From Setoptus koraiensis (taxonomy: Eukaryota > Arthropoda): 64,000 nucleotides of DNA. Below are positions 41,064 through 54,100 of this stretch, in pieces (positions within the stretch are counted from its first letter, which is position 1; each line of letters starts with the position of its first letter). The position numbers and the translations under genes were made by a program. The notes beneath the pieces were generated by a model. The model was not told the origin of the DNA. It saw only the letters and a list, made by a program, of their open reading frames with translations, and did no database searches. The DNA lies in assembly GCA_048013815.1 (NCBI GenBank), contig CM106585.1:62001-126000 (forward strand), in the 5' to 3' direction.

Positions 41064-43503
41064 ATGGATCAAAACGATTATTCGTCTGATATTCCTAACA
41101 TAGCCCTCAATGATCTGATAGGTATTGTAATGACATTCTCCGGTCTCTTGTCACGATTGAGTGTTCTTGAACTAATCTTTACTTTATTCACTTCCCTGCT
41201 GCACGATGTAATCTGCATTTTTAGGAAACTTTGGCTTATATCATCTAAATATGATGATATTTACCTTTATGCGGAATACAGTATTTGCTATGGATACGTT
41301 TGTACTGGCTTTGTCGCAAATCTCGACCAAAGAGGCCAACATTGTTTGCAAAAATGCTTACGATTTCGAGGGGTAAGCTAAAGACTAAGTATTATTGATT
41401 TGTTAGAATTCGATAGATTAGATTGTTGATACTACTACTTCAATTGAACGATTACAATATTCATATCGACAAGATTAGAAGATAAGGGCACTGTAGCTGC
41501 CGATTGGGATCGTAAGTGTTTCTATGTACACGCAACCAGTGACAACATCACTAGTATTAGGCCCTGCGAGGAATGGATTTTTCTCGATCCCAAACAGAGG
41601 GGCACATTTACAGCACAGGTAATTACTGTAGTGTTTGATTTTAGTTGTATAAAATGTCCAGAGTGGGTCCTCTAAACAGGTTGTGTCTCGTTCTTTTTTA
41701 TATGAGTGACAGTGGAGTCTTGTCTGTCATAGAGAATCGCTGCATTCAACAACAACCACTGCCTATATGTTTGGTGTCCTGTTACACACTTGCCTTTGGG
41801 GATATTTCGGGGATAAATTTGGCCGTTGGACCTCTCATTGTGTGACGCACATATTCACTATAATCTTTGGTGTTGCCTCGCTATTGGCACCCTCTATATT
41901 TTGGTTTATGCTCTTTAGATGCTGCGTTGGCTTTTGTTGCGTATCCTATACGGTCCTAAATACATTGCGTAAGCCCTACATATACATATATTAATTAAGT
42001 TGACTGTTAGCTAATTAACTTGCGCAGTGAACTTAACTTAACTGACTGTGAAATTAACTCGACTAGTGAATAACACGCTTTTGCTTACATAAACTCAATG
42101 TTTGTGTTGACAACTTATCTTTTTTTTTCCAACTTACACGTCGAAAAGAGGTTGAAATGATGAGTCCAAAATACAGGAGCTACACAAACTATCCGGGCCA
42201 CATAGGATATGTAAGCAATCACTTTTTGTATGGCTTCCATTGAGGCCGTCCAACTTCACATAAATATCGGCGGGCCAATTAGTATTAAGTCAGGTCCTAT
42301 TATACTCCCTCGTAGGGTCTGGGCGTAGTGCTGGTGGCTTTCATTGGACCTCTTACAAACAACTGGCGCCATCTTTTATCCATTGCTCCAATTGCTTTGG
42401 CCATTACGTCAGTATCTCTATCTCTCTTCTGTTTGCTATATCTTATTAGTTATCGTTGATTAATTCAATTTAATTAACTATAAAAATAAATTATCTTTAT
42501 ACTCCGGCAATCGGGCCATTTATTATGCAACAGTGCACCATGGTTGCTGTTCGTACCAGAATCAATAAGATGGTTGACAGTTAAAGGAAAATGGGAAAAG
42601 GCGCGCAAAGAGATCAGACTGGCGGCAAAAGTAAACCTTGTTGATGGCGGAGTCGTTTCCGATTCTAAAATCGATCAGTATTTTGTTTGCACAAATAGAG
42701 AGGTGAGTTTAAAGGATTGAATCTTTACATTAGTCACAAATGTAAAACTAACACGACTTTTCAAGTGACCAACGATTCATGTGTATCCGAGGCGAGGGGT
42801 TGCACAAAATGACATGGCTAATCAATGAATCCACCCGTCTCGTTTGTATTATGTAATTACGTCATAAACTGTCACTCAGAACAATGATGAGCAATCCAGG
42901 GCGGGCTTTTTGGATCTATTCAAGCATCGAACATATTGTTTGAATTTGATTTCTCTATGGTTGTCGCTGTTTCTGGCCAGTATCGTCTATATGATGAGAA
43001 CGTTCAGTTATGACCAAGACAGCGTATCACAAATGGCCAATTTTATAATATCCGGCGCTGGCGAATGGCTGTGTATCGCCTTGGCGGGAATGTGTATGCA
43101 CTTCTTTGAAAGAAAAACTTGTCTAGCCACTTTCGTTGGGTTGTGTGGTTTGTCCAATTTAATTGACGCAGTTTTGAGACGTACCAGCAATATTTTGTTT
43201 GAATCAAAAAGTATCGCTTACACTTTGGATGCAATAGCGAAGTGTTCGTCTACAGGTGGCTACATTGTTGTTTATCTGATTGCTGTAGAGCTATTTCCCA
43301 CCGAACTTCGAAGTGTGGCCCAGTCGCTGATATTGGCTGCGGCCTCTATTGGGGCCCTGACAGGACCTCTTGAGGAAGTCATTTTGGGTGATCAGTTAAT
43401 TTGTAGTATCGTTTTGGCAGGCATATCATTGGTAGCAGTGTTGTTGTTGAAATATTTTGTAATAGAAACAAAACATATAAGTTTGGTGGACAGAATCAAA
43501 TAG
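41064..43503 (+). CDS. SLC22-like organic ion transporter, tandem copy 1
   Basis: Eight exons agree in phase: 41064-41121, 41225-41372, 41474-41618, 41713-41968, 42149-42210, 42316-42407, 42534-42702 and 42880-43503; 517 residues. It is a major facilitator of the organic cation/anion family with about 12 helices. Features include the extracellular loop between helices 1 and 2 ending CEEWIF, then WSLVCHRESL, the MFS loop WGYFGDKFGRW and PESIRWL after helix 6. YLIAVELFPTELRSVAQSLI is the conserved late motif. Introns match those of copies 2 and 3, with one extra intron after NDLIG that they lack. It is the most divergent of the three. No stop interrupts the joined frame, so it looks functional; substrate unknown. 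Confidence 0.85.
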
Positions 43504-45863
43504 TCTGTATCCGTAAAAAAAAAAATAATCTAGGCGGATCGACATTTGAAAATGCTCTATATGCATCGAAACTATTGGGCAATCGAAAATACAGTAGATA
43601 CACCATAGAGTATTGATAGACATGGTATTATGCATGCCTAATCGGATGCTGATTGATAAGCAATGATTTGATTATCCAGTTGGAATAGAATTTGGACGAT
43701 AATATATGACGAATTATCTGCAATTTTTGTCTTGGAATGGTCCCTATGTAAACAATTCGCTAATACGCTAATGACTAATCGCATCATATTATTCGAAACA
43801 AATCAATGGAGCCGGCTCAAACTGGATTGTGACCAATGAAGTCACAAATTAGCAACTATTAAAAAATTTAAATCGTTCAACAATGGGCAACAATTAGAGG
43901 GCACAAGCAACAGAATAAAGAGTAATTATTATTTGCCTCTTTTTGTCACTGCAATGCATTCTCATGTAGAAAAAGAGCCAACCGTTAATAGCAATAGAGC
44001 GAATGCATATCCAGTTACTTTGTCAACACGATCGGATAAGTGTGTTGATGTTTATTTGTATTGTTTCGCAATCATTTCATAACGAACAGAGCTAATGAAT
44101 TCAAGAGTGGGGTAGCTGGCAATGGTGTGCCCCCTGTCTGCATGTTTATTGATTAGTGATTAGTAATGTTTTGCAATTTAGATAAAATATTGCTAATTGA
44201 TTAGTTGTTATTATTGTTCGAATGGATATGCCGAACGGTGCCAGTGAATTCATTCAGACAGACAGATAGACAGCCCACCGATAGAAGATATTGCGCGCCA
44301 CTGTGGGCAAACTCATCGAACTCGATACAAGTTCCATAGCCGACTGCCGATATCGAGCTGCTGGCATCGAGCTTGAACTGGGCACATATATCCTGTTGTT
44401 GACAATCTGACAATCAATTTGCAAACAATAAGCGAGCGAGCGCCTCAATGGCAGCGATCATGTAATAACAACAACAAAAACATTTGGCGAAACATGATTT
44501 ATAGTACGGTTTTATTGCTTGAAATCAATCATGACGTCGCCATAATTAAACGACACATTAGACTCGCTAGCATGCCATTGACCCAGATCACGTCTTGTTG
44601 TTTCTAGTTACTCTGCTAGTTACAAAATATTTCACAAGAATAAATATGTTATTTGTTACACAATGGGTTGGTGCACTTGGACTCTGAATTTGGATATTGC
44701 GCCGGTCGTTATTATATCTGTTTATGTCTGTTTATGTGTCTATTTGTTTGTGTTCCATCAATCTCATAATTGCGTGTGATCTAGCGATCTCTCAGAGGCG
44801 TGATAAATGCACATAGACGGATAATGATGACTGACACGTGAAAAGCATATTTCTCCAGTTCAATATGAGCACTAGTGTAACTGATTATTATAATGACAGA
44901 TCCCGGGATTATATATAATTGGTCATAAATATAAGGCCCCCCTTTTTCGTTCTCTTTCGTTAACTCTCTCCCTCTCTCTCTCTCTCTCGCTCGATCTCTC
45001 CGTCCATCTAAACCAAATCTCACACTTCAGTTACCTTAGTGGCGAGTGAACAGGATTGAATCCATGCACCTAAACTAAATACAAAAGCTCGCTTTATTTC
45101 ATCTATTGTGTCTATCATGACCTAAATCAGGCAAGCTAGCCAGGCGAATATGATTGCTAACGGACCTAGTTCGCTTTAAACTAGTTTGCGCTTGTTTTGA
45201 TCGTTATGTTCATACAATTCAATTCGAAAATACAAACAAATTGTAGTGCTGATTGCTGCAAATACAAACTTTCAATTTTGTTGGAGTTAAGCCCCAGTCA
45301 GATGAATGAGCGAAGAGAGATTACTTTCGATTAGTAAAGTCACTTCCATTTAACATAGAGAATACACAAACAGACATACATACATAGTTTTTGTTATTAA
45401 TATCTTTATGATGCAAGATCATAGTATCAGACATGTTCATCAGTGATGAAAGTATAAAAAGATCATTAAGATCGTTTATTGATTGGACTATTCATTGGTG
45501 AGTGCCAATCCACTTTAAATTGTTAACTGACAGTCTATTCTCAATGAGGCCGTTGCACCAAAATAACACTTGGACACCCAATTTGGTCTAACAGCAATTC
45601 TCAGGATTGTTTTGAATAATTCAAAATCTTTCAATTATTCAAAACTGTCTTTAGAATTATTTGTTATTAATTTTCCAAATTAATTTAATAAGTAGTTAAT
45701 TAATCTGGACAATTAATAATAACCGAAGCAACGCAAGACCTCAGCAATAGACATTTGACCAGTTGAACAATTGTTTGAAACTAAACATCAAGATTAGATT
45801 AAAGTATCTCTATAATTTAAAGCTTGCTGATTATACACTGTACTTCAAAATACTTAGCACACA
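43504..45863. other. Intergenic region between SLC22-like copies 1 and 2
   Basis: About 2.4 kb, AT-rich. It includes a (CT)n tract at 44964-44989. Open frames of 60-80 codons have no support. Confidence 0.4.
44964..44989. repeat. (CT)n microsatellite
   Basis: CT dinucleotide run with one CC interruption. Confidence 0.85.
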
Positions 45864-47627
45864 ATGGCCAGTATATCAGGCAAGAGTGGTCTGTCCATAA
45901 AGGCTAGACTAGATAAAGAAGAGGAAAAGTTTAAATTAGAAAGACAAAATAGGGAAAGTTTTAGTGAAGAAATTTATGATTTGAATGATCTTATCGGACC
46001 GTTCGGAATCTATCAGGTACTCGTCATGATATTTGCCTGTCTTAGAGAAGCAATAACCTCATTCGACAGTGTGGGCCCATCTCTGGCGCTGCCCTTAGAC
46101 GACACCTTTCAGTGTGTGATCAACGAAACTTTAAAGTGAGTACAATAAATATAAAATCAATGAACAAAATGAATACGTTCATTAATCCGCCATCGATCAG
46201 ATAGAAGCGATGCTTGCCACAACTGAGCTTGATCAACGCCAACAATGTCTAATGTCCGATCATTTTTTCTCCAATGAAAATAGTCAACGTCATTTAGAGA
46301 ATCCAGAGGGACATTACGACCCAAAGTGTTACTACATAGACACCACTAATGAGACTATTCTTCCTTGTACAGAATGGATATTCCAAGAGAAATACCAAAG
46401 TACAATGCTGGCTGAGGTGAGTGAGGCGCCAAACACGACACTCGAGAATATAATTGATTAATTAATTACCAATAACTAATTTTACTAACAATCGACTCAT
46501 ATTAACTTGTTGTTCATCATCTAGTGGAAACTGGTCTGCGATAGAGAATATCTCGCCTCAATGGTTCACAGTTCTTTCTTTACTGGCCTATTGCTGGGTA
46601 TTGTTCTTTGGGGACCCCTAGCAGACAAGATTGGCCGATGGAAATCTTATTCGCTTTGTCACACAGCCTATCTGATATTTGGAACAGCCGCAGTGTTTGC
46701 ACCAAATGTCTATTGGTTCATGGTATTCCGTTTTCTTGCCGGATTCCACGCCATTGGTTATTACATTTTGTACACATTACGTAAGTTTTGTGGGCTTTAA
46801 GAGTTGAATTATTATCGAAGCAAAAAAAATGTGCTCAGAGAATGCTCTTAGAGTTGGCCTCTGTTTGTTTGCTATTAATCTAATGTGATGCTAACCAACC
46901 AATGTAATGTCCACTTTCTGGCCCAACAGAGGTAGAGATGATTGCGACCCAGTACAGACCCTTCTCCAACACTCTTAATCACGCTGGATGGGTGAGTCTA
47001 TAGCTGCAAGACGCTTCTCACTATTGAGTCATATTTAATTAGTTAATATTGATTATGATTGTCATTATGCAAATCATCTCATTATTATCTGTAGGGCCTT
47101 GGTGTTCTTCTAGTGCCATTCATTGGTCACTATATTAACGAATGGAGATATCTTATCGCTGTTGCGCCAATAGCAAATGCTATTCTGTGAGTTTTATTCA
47201 ATTATATGTATTCATAAATCTGTGTGATTTCATCATTCATTTCTGACAAATATTTCTCCGAATGATTCGAACCCTTATATTATCTTCTCTATATACGTCA
47301 ATTAGCATGCCCTACATGTTTATATTGCCCGAATCTATCAGGTGGATGGTGCTAGACGGACAAACGGATAAAGCGAGAAAAGAGATAAAAAGAGGGGCTA
47401 AATTGAATAGATTGCGTATTACTGGCATCGACAAGAAAATCGACAAATTCTTCGCACTAAAAAAACTCGATGTAAGTTGGCACTAGTTGTTTGCAATATC
47501 ACAACTATTTTTGAACTCTATGCTCGTTATACTCCGATGAATTAACCCATTTTTCGTTACTGCACAACAGCAATTGGACTCCTCGGAATCGCAAGGCTCC
47601 TTCGTCAAGCTTTTCACCAATAGCGTC
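45864..47627 (+). CDS. SLC22-like organic ion transporter, tandem copy 2 (3' end lost in a gap)
   Basis: Seven exons, the last cut by the assembly gap: 45864-46135, 46284-46416, 46525-46780, 46930-46991, 47095-47186, 47306-47471 and 47571 onward. The joined part is about 346 residues and ends TNSV at the gap. It shares exon lengths with copy 3 (256, 92 and 166 nt) and near-identical motifs: NDLIGPFGIYQVLVMIFACL, CTEWIFQEKYQ, WGPLADKIGRWKSY, WFMVFRFLAGFHAIGYYI and PESIRWM. Acceptor choice for exon 2 rests on alignment with copy 3 (NQRHLENPEGHYDPKCYY versus NQSYLDMQQETGYDPRCYH). About 570-650 nt of final exon should follow, but the sequence beyond the gap does not contain it. Confidence 0.85.
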
Positions 47628-48127
47628 NNNNNNNNNNNNNNNNNNNNNNNNNNNNNNNNNNNNNNNNNNNNNNNNNNNNNNNNNNNNNNNNNNNNNNNNN
47701 NNNNNNNNNNNNNNNNNNNNNNNNNNNNNNNNNNNNNNNNNNNNNNNNNNNNNNNNNNNNNNNNNNNNNNNNNNNNNNNNNNNNNNNNNNNNNNNNNNNN
47801 NNNNNNNNNNNNNNNNNNNNNNNNNNNNNNNNNNNNNNNNNNNNNNNNNNNNNNNNNNNNNNNNNNNNNNNNNNNNNNNNNNNNNNNNNNNNNNNNNNNN
47901 NNNNNNNNNNNNNNNNNNNNNNNNNNNNNNNNNNNNNNNNNNNNNNNNNNNNNNNNNNNNNNNNNNNNNNNNNNNNNNNNNNNNNNNNNNNNNNNNNNNN
48001 NNNNNNNNNNNNNNNNNNNNNNNNNNNNNNNNNNNNNNNNNNNNNNNNNNNNNNNNNNNNNNNNNNNNNNNNNNNNNNNNNNNNNNNNNNNNNNNNNNNN
48101 NNNNNNNNNNNNNNNNNNNNNNNNNNN
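47628..48127. other. Assembly gap of 500 N
   Basis: Exactly 500 N bases, a typical scaffolding placeholder, so its true length is unknown. It falls inside the last exon of SLC22-like copy 2. Two open frames drawn across it are meaningless. Confidence 0.99.
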
Positions 48128-51100
48128 CCCCATAAAGAGGGGAAGTTGTGTTTGGAGGTTTGAGTTGTAGGGAATTTTTAGATAGTAGGTTTTAGTGGGA
48201 TGGTTATAGGTGTTGTTCTGTGAGTGGATGTGAAGAGGGGGTGATGGTGGTGGGTGTGGGGTGGTGGGGGGGTGGGGAGGGATTGGTGCGGTGTTGTGGG
48301 TGGTGGAGGTGATGGGTGTGGTGTGTGGTGGTGTCTGTTTGGTGGATCTGGGCTGGGTTGGGGTGGTGTGGTGGTCTGGAGAGTGGTTTTGGGGGTCGGT
48401 GTGGGTAGGTGGGGGTGGGGGGTGGGGTGGTGAGTTTGTTGTGGTATGTTGTCTGGTGTGTGGAGTGGTGGGATCGGAGGGTGTGTTGTGGTGGCGGTGG
48501 TGTGGTTGTGTGTGATGCGGGTTTGTGGTTGTGTGGTGGCGTTGGTGGGGGGGGAATAGTTATTTCTTTTATAATATCTATTTATATACTTTATTTTTTG
48601 TTTATTATTATATATTATAATTATAAATTACTACTAATAATTATTAATTCTCATTATTTTTTCAAACAAAACAAACAAAAAAAAAAAAACAAAAAATAAA
48701 AAAAAAAAAAAAAACAAAAACAATAAAAAAACACAAAAATAAAAACAAAAAATAAAAAAAAAAAAAAAAAAAACAAAATAAAAACAACAAACACAAAAAA
48801 TAAAACAAAAAAACAAAAACCAAAAACAAAACAAACAAACACAAAACACAAAAAAACACCAAACAAAACAAAAAACAAAACCAAAAAAAACACCAAAAAA
48901 CAACACAAAACAAACACACAAAAAAAAAAACAAAAAAAACAAACAAAAATAAAAACAAACCAAAACAACACCACAAAAAAAAAAACAAAAAAACAAAACA
49001 AAAAAAAAAAAAAAAATATAACAAAAACAACCAAACAAAAACAAAAAAAAAAAAAACACAAACCACCCAAACAACCACCAACACAACAAACAAACAACAA
49101 AACAAAACCACAAAAAAAACAACACCAAAACCAACAAACACACACAACCCAAACCACAAAACACAACAACACACCAAACAAACACACCAACACCACCACA
49201 CCACACACACAACACAACAAAAACACAAAAAAAACACAAAAACACAACAAAACAAAAAACACAAACAAAAACAAAAAAAAAAAAACCAACAAAAACTTAC
49301 AAAAAAACAAAAACAACACAAACAACAAAACCAAAACAAAACAAAAACACAAAAAAAACCAACAAAAACAAACACAAAACAAACAAAAAACACCAAACAA
49401 ACAAAACAACAAAAAACAAACAACACACAACCAACAACAAACCCAACACCACCAACAAAACAACACCACAAACCAACAACAACACAAACAACCCACCAAC
49501 AAACACAAAACACAAAAAAACACACAAACAAACACCAAACAACAAACACCAACACACAACACACAACACCCAAAACACAACACAAAAAACACCCCAACAA
49601 AACCAAAAACAAAAACACCAACACCAAACCACAAAAACACCAACACAAACCAAAAACAAAACCCAAACACCAAAAAAAACAACCAAACAAACACAAACAA
49701 AAAAAAAAAACAAAAACACAACCAAACAAAAACCAAAACAACAAAAAAACACAAACAAAACAAACAAAACAACCAAAAACAAAACCAAACACAAAAACAC
49801 AAAACACAAAAAACACAAACAACAACACAAAAACAAAAACCAAAAAAACAACAACAAAAAACACAAAAAAACACAACAACAACACCAAAACACAACACAA
49901 AAACAAAAAACACAAAAAACCAACAAACAAAAAACAAAAAAAACCACAACCAAAAAAAACAAAACACAAAAAACAAACACAAAAAACAAACAAAAAACAA
50001 AAACAAAACCAACAAAAACCAAAACACACACAACACAAAAAAAACACAAAACAAAAACAGAATACAAAACAAACACACACAAAAAACAAACACAACCAAA
50101 AACCAACAACAACCAAAACAAAAACACAACCACTAAACAACCACAAAACACCCACACAACAAACACAAACGAAACACAACTAAAACAACAACCAACACAA
50201 AACAGCAAACAAAACAAAAAACCACACAAACAACAAATCACAAAAAATAAAAAACACACAAACAAAACAAAAACACAAAAAACAAAACAAAAACAAACAA
50301 AAACAAAACACAAACAACACCCCCACAAAACACACACAATAACAAAAAACAAAAAACCACAACACACAAACACCCCACAACAACAACCAAACACACCCAC
50401 ACACAAAACACCACCACCCAACCCCACACACACCCCCACACCACCACCCACCACAAACCACCACCCACAACACAAAAAACCACACACCCACTCACCAACA
50501 CAAACCCCAAACACCAAAAACCCAACAAACCCACCACACACCACAAACCACCAATCACCAACCCGACCACACAAACAACCCACACAACACAACACACACA
50601 CACAACACCACGCACCATACACCCCAACACCAACAACACAACAAACAACAAAAACAAACCAAACAACCCAAAAGCAATACAAAAACAAACCAACAAAAAA
50701 AAACAAAAACAAAACCACAAAAACAAACAACACACACAACAAAACAAAAACCAAAAACAACAAAACACACCCAAACCACTCAAACAAAAACCACAAAAAA
50801 ACTAAAAAACCAACAAAACATACAACAAAAACACAACCCACACACACTCAACAAACACATAAAACCACAACAAACAACAACCAAAACAAACACAAAAACC
50901 AAACAAACAACAAACAAACAAATCAAACACAAAACACACAAAAAAAACAAAAAACAACCAAATCAAAAAACAACATATAAACACAACACAAACACAACAC
51001 AAAACACACAAAAACAAACATAACACATCACACACACACAACAAACACCAGCAACACAGACGCAAATCAAAAAACAAAAGCAAACAACAAAACAATAAAA

Positions 51101-54100
51101 AAAACAAAAACCACACAAAAACACACAAACACAAAAACACCACACCACAACAAAACAAGACAAACCAAAACAAACAAACCAACACAATAACATAACACCA
51201 AACACAAAACACAAAAAAACACAAACAAAATAAACAAACAAAAAACAAACAAAAACACCAAGAAAAACACACACCAACAAAACAAACAAACAAAAAAACA
51301 AAAACAAATACAAAAACAAAAAAAAACACAAAAAAAACAAAAACAACACAGACAAAACAAACACAACAAAACACAAACAACAAAACACAAAAACACAACA
51401 AACAAACAAATAAAAACACGAACAAACACCAAAATACACAAACAAAAACAACAAAAAAAAACACAAACAAAAACAAACAAAACAATATAAAAACAACAAA
51501 AAACACAACTCAACACAAACTCCGACACAATAACCTAAGAAGAACAAAAACGGACGACAAAATCAAAAAAAAGTAAACAAAAACATAAGACAACAGAACG
51601 CAAAAAAATCACCAATCAACAAAGGGTAACAACAAAAAAACAGTAAGAAAAAACCTTCCACGGAACAGTAACAAAAACGAAAAAAAAAAAAAAATATGAC
51701 AACGAGCGCAACAAGAAAACAACAAAAAATAAACAAAGAAACGTAATAAAAACAAACGAAAAATAAACTGAAACAAGATCGAAAGAAACCCAAAAAAAAA
51801 GAAAAAAAACAGACTAAGAGGAAATGAACGAAAAGAAAAATTGTGGTCAAGACCAAAAAAAAACAAAATAAGCAGCAAAAAACAAAGAAAACATCCAATA
51901 AAAAGAGGCATATATAACCAACAAAAAAACCCAAAAAAAAACACTCTAAAACGACAAAAGAACAACTACCCAAAGAAGATAAAAAGAATAAAAACCCCCG
52001 ACACAACATCAATAATACCAGTAAACAAACAGGAATAAGACTACAACGAAAGAACCAAAACACGATGAACAATATCAACACAAAACAAGAGGAATAAGAA
52101 AAGCCAAAGAACAACCAACAACACATACAAAAGACACACAAATAGTACACACCGAGAAACAACGAAACCAAAAACGCAAATGACCCTTAAGAGCAAGCGA
52201 AGAGATACACCCAACCTCAAATCAACAAAAACGCCATTCACGCAAACACTACAGAACACAAGACAACAACAAAAAAAAGCCAAAAAAAAAAATAATAACC
52301 AAAAAAAAACGGAACAGAGACCAAAAAAAAGATACAAACAACAAAAACAAAGGTAAACAAATCCAACACAAAAGCCGACAAAACCAACACAGAACACACA
52401 CAAAACCAGTCCATTTACAAAAGAGAAAAACACAGACGAAACACCCCGGCCAAAAAAGAACAGCAGAAAACAACACGTAAATCACAAGATAAGCATCCAT
52501 TTAAAAAACCCAAACAAAATAGAAATTCATAAAAACAAAAACCAGACAAACAGAGCCAAACAACACACCGAACAAGTACACACAGGGCCGTGAACAACAC
52601 CAACAATCAACAAAATCAGTAAAACCACCTATCAACTAAAATAAAAAAACAAAACCCAAGACCCAGCAAACAACACCAAACAACAAAGCCCCGACAACAG
52701 AATAGCAGATAAAAAATCCCGAAAGCATCCCACCACTTAACCACAACACAATGCCCAAAAAATTAACACCCATCCAAAACACAAACAATCAAAAACACAT
52801 CATAAAATAAATTGCCCTCAAACAGTCATAAAAAAACACACAAAGAACAACATAAAAAAAACAAAAATTCAACGAAACATAAAACAAAACCCGATAAAAC
52901 AATAAACAAAATAACTACAGACACACAAACAAACAAGAAACAACAAACCAAAAAGACAAAAAAACATCAAACACCTAAAAGAAAAATCAAACCACGACAA
53001 ACCAAAACACACCCATTAAAAAAATAGCCCCAAATAGGCCAGCAAGAAAAAAAATCACTAAACGACACAAAAGAATACAAAAATAAAAAAAGAAAAGACA
53101 GACAAAGAAAACATAATACAAAGAACAAAAACGTTAGAAAAAATAAAAGGTACAAAAATACAAAAGAAGAAAAAAACAGAAAAAACACACAAGCCAAAAC
53201 ACAAAAAACGCACACCAAGCTACACCCCAAAACCCCACAACAACAGAATAAAAAATAAGCAAAACGAAACAAAAGCGACAATATCAAAACCCGACAATAG
53301 AGCACAAGCAAAGAAGATATCAAGCAACCACAACAACACAAATAAAACCAACCCATAAAAAAACCAACTAAAAAAACGAAACAAAAAAAACACATAGCTA
53401 CAACAAATATGCAAAAAATTACAGCCCAAGAACAACCACACCCAACAAAAAAGTCCAAAAAAAACGTTAAAACAAAACTAACACCGAGAACCCACAGAAC
53501 GAGCATCAAAAATATAAAAAGAGAAAAACGACAAACAAGTCAAAACAAAAAAGCCCAATAAAGGCAACAAAAAACATAGCGCCAACAGAAATAAAACGAA
53601 CCAACACACAAAAGAAAAACACATAATCCAAAACAATCACAAAACAAAAAACGACAAAAACAAAACGAACCAGAGAAAAAAATAACTACAAAAAAGCCCA
53701 GCACACAATATACAGAAAAAAAAACCAAGATACACAGACCTAAGCAACAAAGACAAGACAACCAGAAGAAAAAAGATAAACAAAGAATAAAAATCATACA
53801 AACGACCAAAAAATCAACAAAAAGAGCGCAAAAAAGATAGAAACAAAAAAGAAAACCAAGAAACCAAAAGAAGAAAACGAAAAACAAAGAAGCAACTAGA
53901 AACCAGAAAAATAAATAAACCTACACACACAGTAGAAAAAAAACGAAAAAATAGCAAACTACTATAGAAAGGTGAAACAAAAGGATAACACATCATAAAA
54001 ACAAACCGATAAAAAATAACCCAAAATCCAAAAGACCAACAACCAAACAGAACAACACCCAAAACAACAAAAATAATCCCAATAAACAACAAAATTCGAA

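Noticed and set aside
43008-43234. Minus-strand frames opposite the last exon of SLC22-like copy 1
   Set aside because: Antisense shadows of a well-supported coding exon.
46210-46283. ATG-started extension before exon 2 of SLC22-like copy 2
   Set aside because: Alignment with copy 3 and phase place the exon start at 46284; the upstream part is intron.
47483-48170. Open frames across the N run
   Set aside because: They are mostly X residues read through 500 N and carry no information.
48634-51506. Several minus-strand open frames of 150-516 codons
   Set aside because: They are Phe/Cys/Val/Leu strings produced by a sequence nearly lacking T and G on the plus strand, which removes stops in reverse. 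No domain, splice sites or codon pattern.
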